Shown piece after piece: positions 9,989 to 19,644 of a stretch of DNA of 64,000 bases (the first letter of the stretch is position 1; every line of letters begins with the position of its first letter). The notes under the pieces are model-generated. The model saw only the letters and a list, made by a program, of their open reading frames with translations. It made no database searches and was not told where the DNA came from. Made by a program: the position numbers and the translations under genes. Source of the stretch: Semisulcospira habei (lineage: Eukaryota > Mollusca > Gastropoda > Semisulcospiridae); assembly GCA_036245525.1 (NCBI GenBank), contig BTPG01000004.1:45104482-45168481 (forward strand), read 5' to 3'.

Positions 9989-10826
9989 CATCATCATCAT
10001 CATCATCAGTCCCTTGCCCGAACTGGGCGTTGGGGGGACTGAAAGGCAGCAGCAACAGACAGTGCTCTCCACTGAGTTCTATTTTGGGCGGTGGCAAGCA
10101 AGTCTGGCATCTCGAGTTCGGTCCATTCTTTTATGTTTGCGACCCAACTCTTTCTCTGACGACCTCGCCGACGACTTCCTTCGAGAGTGCCTTGGAGGAT
10201 AGTCTTGGACAAGGTGTTGTGTCGGGTCACGTGGCCAAACCAAGCAAGCTTGCGCCGTTTCACGGTTGCCAGAAGGGGTTCATGTGGGCCCACCAGGGAA
10301 GTGACGATGCTCCGTACATATTCGTTGGTCTTGTGCTCGCGGTACGAGATGCGGAGCAACTTCCTCAGGCACTTGTTCTCAAAGGCCTGGATTTTCTTTT
10401 CTGAGTCTGCAAGTAGTGTCCAAGTCTCACAGCCGTAGAGTAGAATAGACACTACGAGGGACTTGTAAAGCCTGTACTTGATGGTGAAGCTGATGGAGTT
10501 ACTTCGCCATATCCTGTCCAGCCTGGCCATTGCGGATGTTGCTGTACCTATCCTGATACGGATCTCTGCTATGCACCTACCGTCTTTGGACAGGGTGGCT
10601 CCCAAGTACTTGAAGCTATTGACCTCTTCTAGCTTCTGGCCGTTCATGTGAATGTTGCTGCTGCTGTCGCTTGTGGTGTTGATCATCACTTTGCTTTTAT
10701 CCGTACTGATCTCCATGCCATAAGACCCTGCGCTACTTGAAAGTTTGTCTGTCAGGTTTTGGAGCTCACTATTGCTGCCTGCCATGAGGTCAATGTCGTC
10801 TGCGAATCGAAGATTGCACAGGGATC
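9989..10826 (-). mobile_element. 5'-truncated LINE fragment, RTE-like, C-terminal part of reverse transcriptase
   Basis: The minus strand encodes a LINE C-terminus: LRFADDIDLMAGSN (the RT catalytic FADD box), SFKYLGATLS, LYGCETWTL and RRKLAWFGHVTR, ending near 10006. A (TGA)n tail lies at the left edge (TCATCATCATCATCATCATC on the + strand). A 15-bp target duplication, TGATAGTTGAGGGGT, flanks it at 9974-9988 and 10827-10841, proving insertion by target-primed reverse transcription. The insertion broke a degenerate family A hairpin element, whose two halves flank it. The fragment cannot act on its own. Confidence 0.88.
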
Positions 10827-10978
10827 TGATAGTTGAGGGGTACCACCATCTTACCTGGCTAATCTACCCTTGAACTGTCATGTCCAGTCTGTCTCCCACA
10901 TGTAGCACACAGTCTTTATGAATGCCACTATAATTTTTATGGTGGGCTGAAATAGTCATTAATTTATAATTACTTTGT

Positions 10979-11184
10979 TTAACCCATTCACAGCCAGAGA
11001 TGCAGATTGCAATTTTAAAATCATTGTAACTTGAATGTCCAAGATCCTCAGCTGTCAAAGGAACACAGGCACAAAATGGTTTTAGCTAGAGGCATGGATC
11101 CTCATGAGCCCCAACTGCAGGGGCACCTGAGGATCTATGCCTCTTGCAGTCTGGTGGTGTCTTTCTCAGTAGTGAAGGGATTAA
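10979..11184. repeat. TTAA-bounded repeat, family D
   Basis: The edges are TTAACCCATTC (10979) and GGGATTAAACC (TTAA at 11181). The middle holds GGATCCTCATGAGCCCC and GGGGCACCTGAGGATCTATG, an inverted pair, so this copy can fold. Confidence 0.6.
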
Positions 11185-11222
11185 ACCCAGTAATGTTTTC
11201 TGTACCGATGGCTGCATGCACA

Positions 11223-11223
<1 letters not shown>

Positions 11224-11254
<31 letters not shown>

Positions 11255-11318
11255 CGGTGGGGGGGGGGGGGGCGGTGGTGGGGGGGGGGCGGGGGGGGGG
11301 GGGGGGGGGGGGGGGGGT
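11224..11318. repeat. Poly-G tract
   Basis: About 95 bases are almost entirely G on the + strand, broken by a few C and T. The tract lies about 40 bp upstream of an RyR exon acceptor on the sense strand. Its exact length is unreliable in any assembly. Confidence 0.9.
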
Positions 11319-11360
11319 AGTGTTTAGTCAGTTGCATGATGTGAGCTCTGCGTTTTGCAG

Positions 11361-11495
11361 GTGTTGACAGCACACTATGAGAGATGTGGGCGGTACTACG
11401 GCAGTGGAGGAGGGTACCAGGGAACGGCCAGTGAAGAGGAGAAGCGGCTTACCATGATGCTCTTCAGTGGCATCTTCGACTCTCTCGCTCAGAGG
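11361..11495 (+). CDS. RyR: Ryanodine receptor exon
   Basis: The acceptor is TTTTGCAG (11353-11360) and the donor GTGTGT at 11496. The exon has 45 codons in phase 0 at both ends. The product [19 protein letters not shown], then [20 protein letters not shown], matches the RyR block before repeat 3 (HYERC and GIFDSLA). The Gly-rich insert replaces the usual linker. Confidence 0.95.
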
Positions 11496-11966
11496 GTGTG
11501 TACACAGTCATGGACAAATTTTGATGATGATCTTTATATTTGAATATGATGACTTGCAGTGTCTTGAATATTCAGTGTCCGTGGGAAGAATCGCACAACA
11601 CGAAATAGAAGCATGATTCAGTGGGTGTGTACACAGTCAAGGATGAACCATGATAGCCTTGCTGGAATATAAATGAGATAAGTGTCAATGTGTTGAAAAT
11701 TCTCTCACTATGGCAAAGGAAAGAGTTGCACAAACAAATAGTCACATGGCAACAATTGTTTGTAGACTATAAAAGCAAATATTCCACCAAGATGTTGCTG
11801 GGTGTGTTTGTTTTTTTTCTTACACAGGATATGATACTAAACAATTATGATGCAGTCACAGAAAGTAATGCTTTCTTGCCAGCTGTGTTGTACACAGCTG
11901 ATGAGTAAGCATTTTTGCAGTGAATGTATGCATGCTTATAATGTCTAAAAATCACTCCTTATGCAG

Positions 11967-12130
11967 GCATATGACCCAGAGCTGTTTTCCAAAGCTCTGC
12001 CTTGCTTGTCTGCCATTGGCTGTGCCCTGTCACCTGACTACTCCCTCAGTCACCATGATGACAGTTGGCTGCGACAGACCAGTGTGGATCTGGACGGAGC
12101 CTTCAATCCTCGCCCTGTGGAAACCACAAG
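11967..12130 (+). CDS. RyR: Ryanodine receptor exon, start of RyR repeat 3
   Basis: The acceptor is TTATGCAG before 11967. The donor GTTAAA at 12131 is a weak but allowed GT site. The product reads AYDPELFSKALPCLSAIGCA, then DGAFNPRPVETTR. The YDPEL and F(D/N)PRPVET motifs mark the beginning of RyR repeat 3. The exon ends on two codon bases, which fits the next exon. Confidence 0.93.
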
Positions 12131-12231
12131 GTTAAATGAGAAACATTTTACTTTTCTTTTGTCTCCCTCTGGTAAAGTGAGTCTTGGTATTGGGCCTTTG
12201 GTCATCTGTGGTAAACTGAACCTTATTGTAC

Positions 12232-12444
12232 TTAACCCTTTTCATCCTGATACACTCATTGCTTGAAATAAATTTGACTGATAATTCAAGGGTGGTGCCA
12301 GAATAGCTTGGCGCCTCAGGCGCCAAGCTATTCTGGCACCACCTTTGAATTAAAACAGTTCATCTATCTTCTAGTCTGTAATGTAAGCCTTCATAGGACA
12401 ATAGGCAAATTTTACAAAATCAGCCTCAGGATGTAATGGGTTAA
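12232..12444. repeat. Hairpin element, TTAA family A, copy 4
   Basis: The edges are clear: TTAACCC at 12232 and GGGTTAA ending at 12444. The palindromic core around GGCGCCTCAGGCGCC is almost perfect. This is one of the cleanest copies for defining the element. Confidence 0.82.
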
Positions 12445-12810
12445 GGTGCTTGCAGACAAATCAACTTTTGAGCTTGAAACAGCACTTATCAGGGATTGAA
12501 TCGAAGTTGCTTGCCACTCTGCGAGTGGAATTCAACTTGGTATCCACGTTCAACCCAAATAGAACTCTTTCAATGCTCTTTCAAGTTGAAACGCAACAGC
12601 TAATTGCCTGCAGCTTTAGGCTTACATGGTTTGGTTATGCAAACAACACCGTCAGCTAAGCTGATGATTAAGCGGATGAGGGTGCGAAGCGCATGTTGAA
12701 AGTTGATTGGATTGAAAGCATATGTGCTGTTGAACTTGCTTTCGGCCTGGATGTGTCTGCATTCACCCTTACAGCCACAGTTCACAGTACCAGTGGCTGC
12801 ATGCCCAAAT

Positions 12811-13015
12811 TTAACCCCAAGGCCACATTTTTTAAATTTTAGAGGTGTCACTTAATGACTATGTACTAGTTGCAGGAGCTGGATTGACCATGATAAGTCA
12901 AGAGTATTGCCAGATTAGCTTGGTGCCTGATGGCACCAAGCTAATATGGCACTACCCTTGAATTGTCATGGTCGATTCAGCTCCTGCTGTAGAGCATCGG
13001 CGCTATATGGGTTAA
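12811..13015. repeat. Hairpin element, TTAA family A, copy 5
   Basis: The edges are TTAACCCC at 12811 and GGGTTAA ending at 13015. The core TTGGTGCCTGATGGCACCAA carries paired changes in both arms relative to copy 4, so the stem is preserved. Confidence 0.82.
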
Positions 13016-13169
13016 ACATTAGCTTTTGCGTAGCCAATTTTGAATGTGGCACAGGTGTAGCTCTGTGAAAAGTCTTATTCTTAGTCCTTAGGGGAGCTGT
13101 ATCTACACAATATTGCTCAGACATACAAATACTGAAATGTATTTTGATTTTGATCCTTTGTGATGGCAG

Positions 13170-13248
13170 AGTGAATCTCAACCAGTCTCTGGAGTCTGCC
13201 ACAAACAAGTTTGGTGAGCACTACCATGACTGCTGGGCCATGAAGAAG
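13170..13248 (+). CDS. RyR: Ryanodine receptor exon, RyR repeat 3
   Basis: The acceptor is GGCAG ending at 13169 and the donor GTTTGT at 13249. The product VNLNQSLESATNKFGEHYHD, then CWAMKK, fits the middle of RyR repeat 3 (family pattern: helix ending in H-x-x-W). The phase joins both neighbours. Confidence 0.93.
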
Positions 13249-13671
13249 GTTTGTGTATTGCAAACATGTAACAGTGATGTTCCTTCAGCCTTACGTGTAT
13301 TTCTAAATGTGATATTAGTGTGCGAGTGGTATACAGTCAGTCCATATTTATTGAAAAACAATTGTGTCTTCATTATATTGAAGTTGGTAACTAAACTGGA
13401 AGTCTTTTTGTGAGATTGACCCTTCTCTGTTGGTAGAATTTTTTTGTGGAGGTGATTTCCACATGAATCATCTTGACATGAAAGCCCTACAAACATCCAA
13501 AGGGTTATGGACATATCCAGCACAAACTAGGTGTGCACAGTTCTGGTGTGCCTTTTTAATCCTGGCCATCAGTGTGAAGGCTTAGTGCAGGTTGTTCTGC
13601 ATCTTTTGTGCTGCATCTGTTCTCAAAGGTGCACAGTTGCGAATCTGACCCATTCAGACACAACATGATGT

Positions 13672-13772
13672 GGATGGCCCATGATTGTTCAAGTATGGTG
13701 CTGGAATAGCTTGGTGCCCATGGCACCAAGTTGTTCTGGCACCACTTTTAAACAATCAAGGTTGATCTATCG
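13672..13772. repeat. Hairpin element, TTAA family A, copy 6 (diverged)
   Basis: The core arms are GGTGCTGGAATAGCTTGGTG and CACCAAGTTGTTCTGGCACC around CCATGG. The outer regions are too diverged to set the edges. Confidence 0.65.
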
Positions 13773-13875
13773 CCTGAATTGGTATGAGGTCTTTAGAAGA
13801 CAACACCAACGATTTTGGACTTTCAGGACTATGGTGTTAACTACAGTGTTAAGACTTTGTTTAATTTTTTTCCAG

Positions 13876-13965
13876 ATTGAAGAGGGCTGGCTGTATGGAA
13901 ACAACTATGACGATGATCGAAAGTCGCATCCATCCCTGAAGCCATACCATCTGCTGGATGACAAG
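13876..13965 (+). CDS. RyR: Ryanodine receptor exon, end of RyR repeat 3
   Basis: The acceptor is TTTTTTCCAG (13866-13875) and the donor GTAATC at 13966. The exon is 30 codons in phase 0. The product IEEGWLYGNNYDDDRKSHPS, then LKPYHLLDDK, matches the repeat signature W-x-Y-G-x...HP-x-L-x-PY. Confidence 0.95.
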
Positions 13966-13999
13966 GTAATCTTTATCGTCTCATCTTCCATACTGGTAC

Positions 14000-14203
14000 T
14001 TAACACATTCTGCCCCAGGATTGAAATCCCCAAATTTTGATGTTGCCCTCTGATGGACTGTATTTCAATTCTAGAGACAGATCAAGCATGCTAGTTCAAG
14101 GATGGTGCCAGAATAGCTGGGCCTCATGCTATTCTGGCACCACCCTTGAACTGTCATGCTTGATCCATGTCTTGCTGTGGTGTGTTCGGGCTGAATGAGT
14201 TAA
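14000..14203. repeat. Hairpin element, TTAA family A, copy 7
   Basis: The edges are TTAACACATTCTGCCCC and GGGCTGAATGAGTTAA, which are inverted copies of each other. The centre is slightly deleted (GCTGGGCCTCATGC). Confidence 0.78.
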
Positions 14204-14449
14204 GTTGTTAATCTGTTATTCAGAAAAGGGATTATTCTGCCAATGGATAAAAATTTGGACTTTCTGGAAGTGCCAGGGCCCATTTGCGAGACCATTGTAA
14301 ATAGACTACTGTAATTACCCGAAATAATCGACCGCCCTAAATATTCGACCAAAACAGCCTGTTTTGGAGGATTTCTCAGCAAAATAAAAACTTGTAAATA
14401 TTCGACCAGCACTAAAAAAGCAATCACTGCCTGAGTAAAAAAATCTGCA

Positions 14450-17170
14450 ACACAAACGTTTTTAAAAACAACTCTAATAACGCTTCTTTTCTGCATGACT
14501 TCTCAGACCTGTTGTCCTCATACAATGACCAATCACAAAACCTGGTCATAACTGGTGACTTTAATACACACTTTGAAGTGCCGTCTAACACCACTGCTGG
14601 GCGTCTTCAAACGATCTTGACCGACTTCAACTTCAAACAACTCATAAGTCAACCTACTCACAAATGCGGACATACGCTTGACCTACTTATTGTACGAGAT
14701 GATGACAAACTGATTCAGTCATTCCATGTCACTGATCTCGCTCTTTCTGATCACAGTGCCATCTTCTTTGATCTTTTTTGTTTCCAGCCCAAATCCCGCA
14801 AGCGCGTGGTTATTTCCCGCAATGTAAAAGGAATGGATCTTAATCAATTCCGCACGTCCGTGTGTGCTGCCGCTGCAGAGTTAGATTCCTCACCAGACAC
14901 AGTTTTACTGGAGGACTACAACAGGTCGCTGCAGCATATCCTGGACACACACGCTCCTCTAACATCCAGACGCGTCACTGACCGCCCCTCAGCTCCTTGG
15001 ATGACAGGCAAGGTCAAGGACACTAAGAGAGAGCTCCGCCAGTTTGAGCGGTTTTGGCGGTCTAACAAGTTGACCATTTACCGACAGTTGTTTGTGCAGA
15101 AGCGCAATTGCCTAAAATCCCTCCAGCGCAACGCCAAGCGTCAGCACTTCTGTTCCCGCTTGCAGGCCTGCTCTAGCACCAAAACCTTGTTCAGTGTGTC
15201 CGATGAACTCCTTGGGGTACGCAAGGACATTTCCTTACCCTCCACCGTACCAGCTTCGGATCTCGCAGACGCTTTCTGTCAGTTCTTTGACAAAAAGATT
15301 GAGGACATCCGGCGTGAACTGGATGTTTCTGACGATACTCCTGAGATCACCAGCTATCACGGTCCACAACTTGCAGAATTTCAGCCTGTGTCCGAGGACT
15401 TTGTTCGTGACATTATTGCACATGCTCCTCTCAAGTGTTGCTCTCTGGATCCTCTTCCAGCTAGCCTTTTCAAATCATGTAAAGCTGACCTGATTCCAGT
15501 CATCACCAGAATCATGAATGTGTCACTACAGACTGGTGTAGTGCCTGAATATTTCAAACAAGCAGTTGTGACACCTTTGCTGAAGAAACCTGGTCTCAAC
15601 AAAGAATGTTTTAATAACTATCGGCCCATCTCCAATCTCCCTTTCTTATCAAAGCTATTAGAACGCATTGTTCTGTCTCAGCTCCAAAACCATATTTCCA
15701 ACAACCTCCTAGAAACGTTTCAGTCAACTTGCAGAAAACAGCACAGTACAGAAACTGCTCTCCTGCATGTTACAAACAGCCTTCTGTGCAATGCTGACAA
15801 CAAGCTGGTTTCCATTCTTTGCCTCCTTGACCTCTCGGCGGCATTTGATACGATTGACCATACTGTACTCCTAGAGAGGCTTAACACAGCCTATGGCATC
15901 TCTGGCAAAACACTTAGCTGGTTTTCCTCGTATCTGCATGGGCGTACTCAGAAGGTTGTTGTCAATCAATCAGAGTCGCAGCCCCTCATGCTGAGATTCG
16001 GTGTCCCCCAAGGATCCGTCCTTGGGCCCGTCCTTTTCAGCCTTTACACCCAATCCCTGTCTGACATCATCACCCGACATGCCTGTGAATTTCACAAGTA
16101 TGCCGACGACACCCAGCTCCACAAAGGTGCTTCTCCATCTAATTTTCCTGCTCTTGTGAAAGAGATTGAACTTTGTATTTCCTCTGTGAAAAAATGGATG
16201 CTGTGCAACAAACTGAAGCTGAACGACGGCAAGACTGAATCACTTTGCGCTGGTTCTGACCACTCCCTTAGTCAGGTCCCACCAGGGGCCTCCCTCGTGG
16301 TTGGCGACAGTGAAATAACCTTTAGCCAGTCTGTACATAATCTGGGAGTTCAGTTCGACTGCAGTATGTCCATGCACCATCACATTACTAATGTGTGCAG
16401 GACGGCGAACTTCCAGCTGCGAAGAATCAGCTCCATTAGACCATTCATCACCCGGTCCGCTACTGTTCAACTTATTTGCTCCCTTGTTCTTAGCCGCTTA
16501 GACTATTGTAACTCCCTCCTGGCAGGTGTCCCCCAGAAAGAACTCTCTCGTCTGCAGACAGTCCTCAACAATGCTGCCAGACTTGCTTTTGGCAAATCTA
16601 AAATGGACCATGTAACCCCCCTACTTCAGGAATTGCACTGGCTACCCATTCAGTTTAGAGTCGAGTACAAGATTGCGGTTCTGGCTTTTCGCTGCTTTGA
16701 TGGATCCCTACCGCCATACCTCTCATCCCTCCTCAACATCTATCAGCCCTCCCGTTCCCTTCGTTCCTGCTCTGAGAAGCGTTTCTGTGTCCCCAGCTTT
16801 TCCTCTAAGCGGTTTGGCTGCCGGACATTCCAGTATCAAGCCCCTGTTGTCTGGAACTCACTTCCCCTACACCTCCGGAATGCTGAAAACATTGACGTCT
16901 TTAAGACCCAACTTAAAACCTACTTCTTTCAGCTTGCATACCATTAATCCACAGATTGTGTGTGCGTGTGTGTGATGATGGTTTGGTCTGCATACATATG
17001 GTTTTGTTATGTGTGTTTTAGTTGTATGTGCGTGCATAGATTAGAAGTGCATAGATTAGACTCTTTTAAAGGTAGTGAGATTCTGCATATATACATTTTT
17101 TGTAACGCGCTTAGAGCCCACTGCTCCTGGGGATTCAGCGCGATATAAATGCTCTTTATTATTATTATTT
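14450..17170 (+). mobile_element. CR1/L2-like LINE, 5' truncated
   Basis: One long frame encodes most of ORF2. A 3' UTR follows with CGCGCTTAGAGCCC, then a GCGATATAAATG box and a TTTATTATTATTATT tail ending near 17170, typical of CR1/L2-clade elements. The copy is truncated inside the endonuclease domain at about 14450. I could not find a convincing target duplication. It sits in the 16.5-kb RyR intron between 13965 and 30462. Confidence 0.88.
14512..16947 (+). CDS. LINE ORF2: partial endonuclease and reverse transcriptase (CR1/L2-like)
   Basis: This 811-codon open frame has no internal stop. Related coding sequence (FLHDFSDLL) extends upstream of the listed start, so the start is only the first usable codon in a truncated ORF. 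The endonuclease remnant has LVITGDFNTHF near 10 and DLALSDHSAIFFDL near 75. The reverse transcriptase shows YRPISNLPFLSKLLERIVL near 365, LDLSAAFDTIDHTVLLERL near 440, GVPQGSVLGPVLFSLYTQS near 495 and KYADDTQLH near 525. The C-terminus ends with PVVWNSLPLHLRN. The enzyme would nick target DNA and copy LINE RNA. Loss of the first half of the endonuclease makes this copy non-autonomous despite its intact RT. Confidence 0.88.
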   Translation: MSSYNDQSQNLVITGDFNTHFEVPSNTTAGRLQTILTDFNFKQLISQPTHKCGHTLDLLIVRDDDKLIQSFHVTDLALSDHSAIFFDLFCFQPKSRKRVVISRNVKGMDLNQFRTSVCAAAAELDSSPDTVLLEDYNRSLQHILDTHAPLTSRRVTDRPSAPWMTGKVKDTKRELRQFERFWRSNKLTIYRQLFVQKRNCLKSLQRNAKRQHFCSRLQACSSTKTLFSVSDELLGVRKDISLPSTVPASDLADAFCQFFDKKIEDIRRELDVSDDTPEITSYHGPQLAEFQPVSEDFVRDIIAHAPLKCCSLDPLPASLFKSCKADLIPVITRIMNVSLQTGVVPEYFKQAVVTPLLKKPGLNKECFNNYRPISNLPFLSKLLERIVLSQLQNHISNNLLETFQSTCRKQHSTETALLHVTNSLLCNADNKLVSILCLLDLSAAFDTIDHTVLLERLNTAYGISGKTLSWFSSYLHGRTQKVVVNQSESQPLMLRFGVPQGSVLGPVLFSLYTQSLSDIITRHACEFHKYADDTQLHKGASPSNFPALVKEIELCISSVKKWMLCNKLKLNDGKTESLCAGSDHSLSQVPPGASLVVGDSEITFSQSVHNLGVQFDCSMSMHHHITNVCRTANFQLRRISSIRPFITRSATVQLICSLVLSRLDYCNSLLAGVPQKELSRLQTVLNNAARLAFGKSKMDHVTPLLQELHWLPIQFRVEYKIAVLAFRCFDGSLPPYLSSLLNIYQPSRSLRSCSEKRFCVPSFSSKRFGCRTFQYQAPVVWNSLPLHLRNAENIDVFKTQLKTYFFQLAYH

Positions 17171-17999
17171 TATTTAGTTCACAAGAAGGCCACAAAACAA
17201 ACAAAAGAACCATCAGAGGTAGATTTGATGTATTTATGTTAACATAGCCTACATTTCTAACTAAGCCGTCACCATATGGAAAACCTCAGTATCAAAATGC
17301 CTAACATCTTGCAAGAGACATAGATCCTCAGGAGCTCCCACAGAGTGAGGGGGGCTAATGAGAATTTATACTGGCTAAAATTTTCTCTATTTTGCTATAG
17401 ATATACCAAGCACCCACTTCATTCTTATGACCTTTTTCTAAGCACTGAGTCGTAGTCCTGATTCTGAATGGCACAGCTCTATACAATGCTCAGGATGAAA
17501 ATCTTAAAATTAGGTCAGCAGTGATCGGCATTACATAGTCCCCTACACACGGCAGGTAATCGAGCATGAACGTAACATAGGGCCAATGTGACACCAAACT
17601 TTTATGAGCCCCTCACTCCACAGAGGCATATGAGAATCTGTGATTCATGGAGATGATGGTCACTTCGCCTCTAGACTCTGTGCCAAGAACTCAAGTGGGG
17701 TGGTTGGTGGGGGTGGAACTGAGGTGAAGACGGGGTCACGGCTGTATTGTTTTCCACAGGGTGAGGGTGTGGCACATGATGTGATAATCTATATCCTATT
17801 TTTTGCAGAGAAAATTTTAACTATGCATATTTCAAGAAAACAGTAAGAACAAAAGTTGATCATCACATTTGGACCTAATTTATTACAAATTTTTCCTTGG
17901 GTGTATAAACAGCCACTACAATCAGGATCTGATTTTTAAATGTTCTTGCGTGAACCCTCCCCCTGTGTGTGAAGAGAATGCATGAATTTAAACATGCAA
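17171..17999. other. Intron segment between LINE and DIRS copy 2
   Basis: No exon or ORF is supported. A partial family D-like stretch is visible near 17300-17400 (ACATAGATCCTCAGGAGCTC). The rest is unremarkable AT-rich intron sequence. Confidence 0.5.
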
Positions 18000-18215
18000 T
18001 TTGTTTCTTCAAAAACATTACCGATGGCATTACTGTATGGAAGTGTCTACTAGCTAGTCAATTTCAGCCTAAGAACCTGTTGTGTTCCTATACAACCAGA
18101 GAGGCAATTCGGGGAACTGTAACCAGGGCCGTGAGTAGCTTCCCGTCCCTGCCATCCCGTCACGTGCCATGTGGTGAACCGCCAGTCAGTCTACTTCATT
18201 CACAGCTTTCAGGCG
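18000..18215. repeat. DIRS copy 2 left inverted terminal repeat
   Basis: This begins AAAACATTACCGATGGCATT and carries a segment (CCACGTGGTGAACCGCC-like) that is the reverse complement of the right terminal repeat around 29640-29897. The shared landmarks are CACGTG, GCATTACTGTATGGAAGTG, and the tract that reads TGTGTTCCTACAC here and GTGTAGGAACACA at the right end. Confidence 0.8.
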
Positions 18216-18616
18216 TGTGCTAGACTACTGGACCTAGACTGGTTTCGACTAGTTCTTAAAGGGCCGGTCGTTGGTTGTTTGTGTTCCTTTGGATTACTTC
18301 TTGAGACTTTGTGCTTCTTCTGTGGATTTTGTGTGCTTGTGCCTTGGATTACTGTGGTTGTTTACTGTTCTGCCTTCCTTTTCGGACTTGTGAGTGCAGT
18401 GTTTCGGGCTTCGCCTACTCAGGACTTCGTTTCCACCCGGCTCCGTTGTGGGTTGTGTGGAGCTTCTCCCCCCTCCCCCTGGTCCCCGCTACCATGGAAA
18501 GGTAAGGCCTCGGTCTAGGCCCGCAACAGGCCTTTGGGCCTGCCATTGGCCTCAACCGTGGATCGCTGACTTCGTTTGCCACAGTTTGCGTTTCACTCGT
18601 ATTCGCCACGGGCCCT

Positions 18617-19465
18617 ATGGGTTCCCGCGCCCAGTCGCCTTTCATGTTTGACGTGAGTTGCAGCTGCCAGGTTCGCACCTGCCTCCGTTGCGGTGACTTC
18701 CAATGGCCGAGCGACAACCACAAGATCTGCCTCCCCTGCGCCGGATGCACCTCCGACCGCCTGTGTGATGTGTGCTCCACCTGGCCTGAAGACCGCTGGT
18801 CACAGCTGTGGAATTTCTATCGACGCGAGCGCCCGACATCGGCTCCTGGCCTTATATCCGTCATGGCGCCACCGCCCTTACCAGCTGTAGACACTAGACG
18901 AGTTCAGTCAAGAGATCGGGAAGAGACCATCACGTCAGGCCCGTATCTACATGGTAGGTCCCAAGGTCTCGTCGACCGTGGTACCTGCTCAGACCCGGCA
19001 CGCCTACCTCACCGATGTCCGCCCGCCTGTTCCCCGAAAAAAGCATGGCCACAAGCCTTCCTCACTGAGGTCCGCTCGCACGGATCCCGCTCTGTGGACG
19101 CTGACGTTTTGGGCCCTGACGCTTCGGATAGGGACACGCCTGCTCCCTCCCACGGGGAGGGGGGGGGGGTAGCACGGCCGCAAGCCTTCCTGACTGAGGT
19201 CCGCTTGCAGCGACCTTCATCGCTACGTCCCAGGATACACGACAGACCTCACAGATCGCATCGCGACAGGACCCCTGTACGCCACCGCTCCCGGGATGGG
19301 ACCCCGATGAAGGACCGTGATGTGCAACACAGCCCCCAGCACTATGCGACCTCGCGTGACGCGAGACCACGCCCGCCCTCGCAATCGTCCCGGCCCGTAA
19401 CACCACGTCAGTCTCTGCCGGTTCTCCACACCCGCTACTCAACGAGGTGCCAGCATCTCGCCTGA
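18617..19465 (+). CDS. DIRS copy 2 Gag-like N-terminal part with Cys-rich module
   Basis: These 282 codons begin at a plausible ATG. Residues 15 to about 62 form a Cys-rich module: QVRTCLRCGDFQWPSD, then CLPCAGC, CDVC, and WSQLWNFYRRERP. The spacing suggests a zinc-binding fold, which is inferred from the cysteines alone. The same module is present in copies 3 and 4, so it is a conserved part of the element. The rest is basic and Pro/Ser/Arg-rich, with the segment PQAFLTEVR twice. The frame closes at 19465 just before the LINE insertion. I do not recognise a named domain. Its place at the 5' end of the element fits a nucleic-acid-binding Gag-like protein. Confidence 0.7.
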   Translation: MGSRAQSPFMFDVSCSCQVRTCLRCGDFQWPSDNHKICLPCAGCTSDRLCDVCSTWPEDRWSQLWNFYRRERPTSAPGLISVMAPPPLPAVDTRRVQSRDREETITSGPYLHGRSQGLVDRGTCSDPARLPHRCPPACSPKKAWPQAFLTEVRSHGSRSVDADVLGPDASDRDTPAPSHGEGGGVARPQAFLTEVRLQRPSSLRPRIHDRPHRSHRDRTPVRHRSRDGTPMKDRDVQHSPQHYATSRDARPRPPSQSSRPVTPRQSLPVLHTRYSTRCQHLA

Positions 19466-19644
19466 TCACCCCCACCAGCTACGCTGTTCCCGTTGATCGC
19501 ACTTCCCCCGGGATAGGCCGCCAGCTTGCTCCAGCATCGCTTCGCCCTCTCGTTCCTTCAGGATGGCTTTGTACCGCTCTCCCGACAGGCTTCGTCGGCG
19601 CTCAAGGAGGACTCCATCATATGCGTCTCCCAGCTGCGGACATC

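Noticed and set aside
11031..11373. Poly-Gly and poly-Pro ORFs on both strands
   Set aside because: They are translations of the poly-G tract and lie in an intron.
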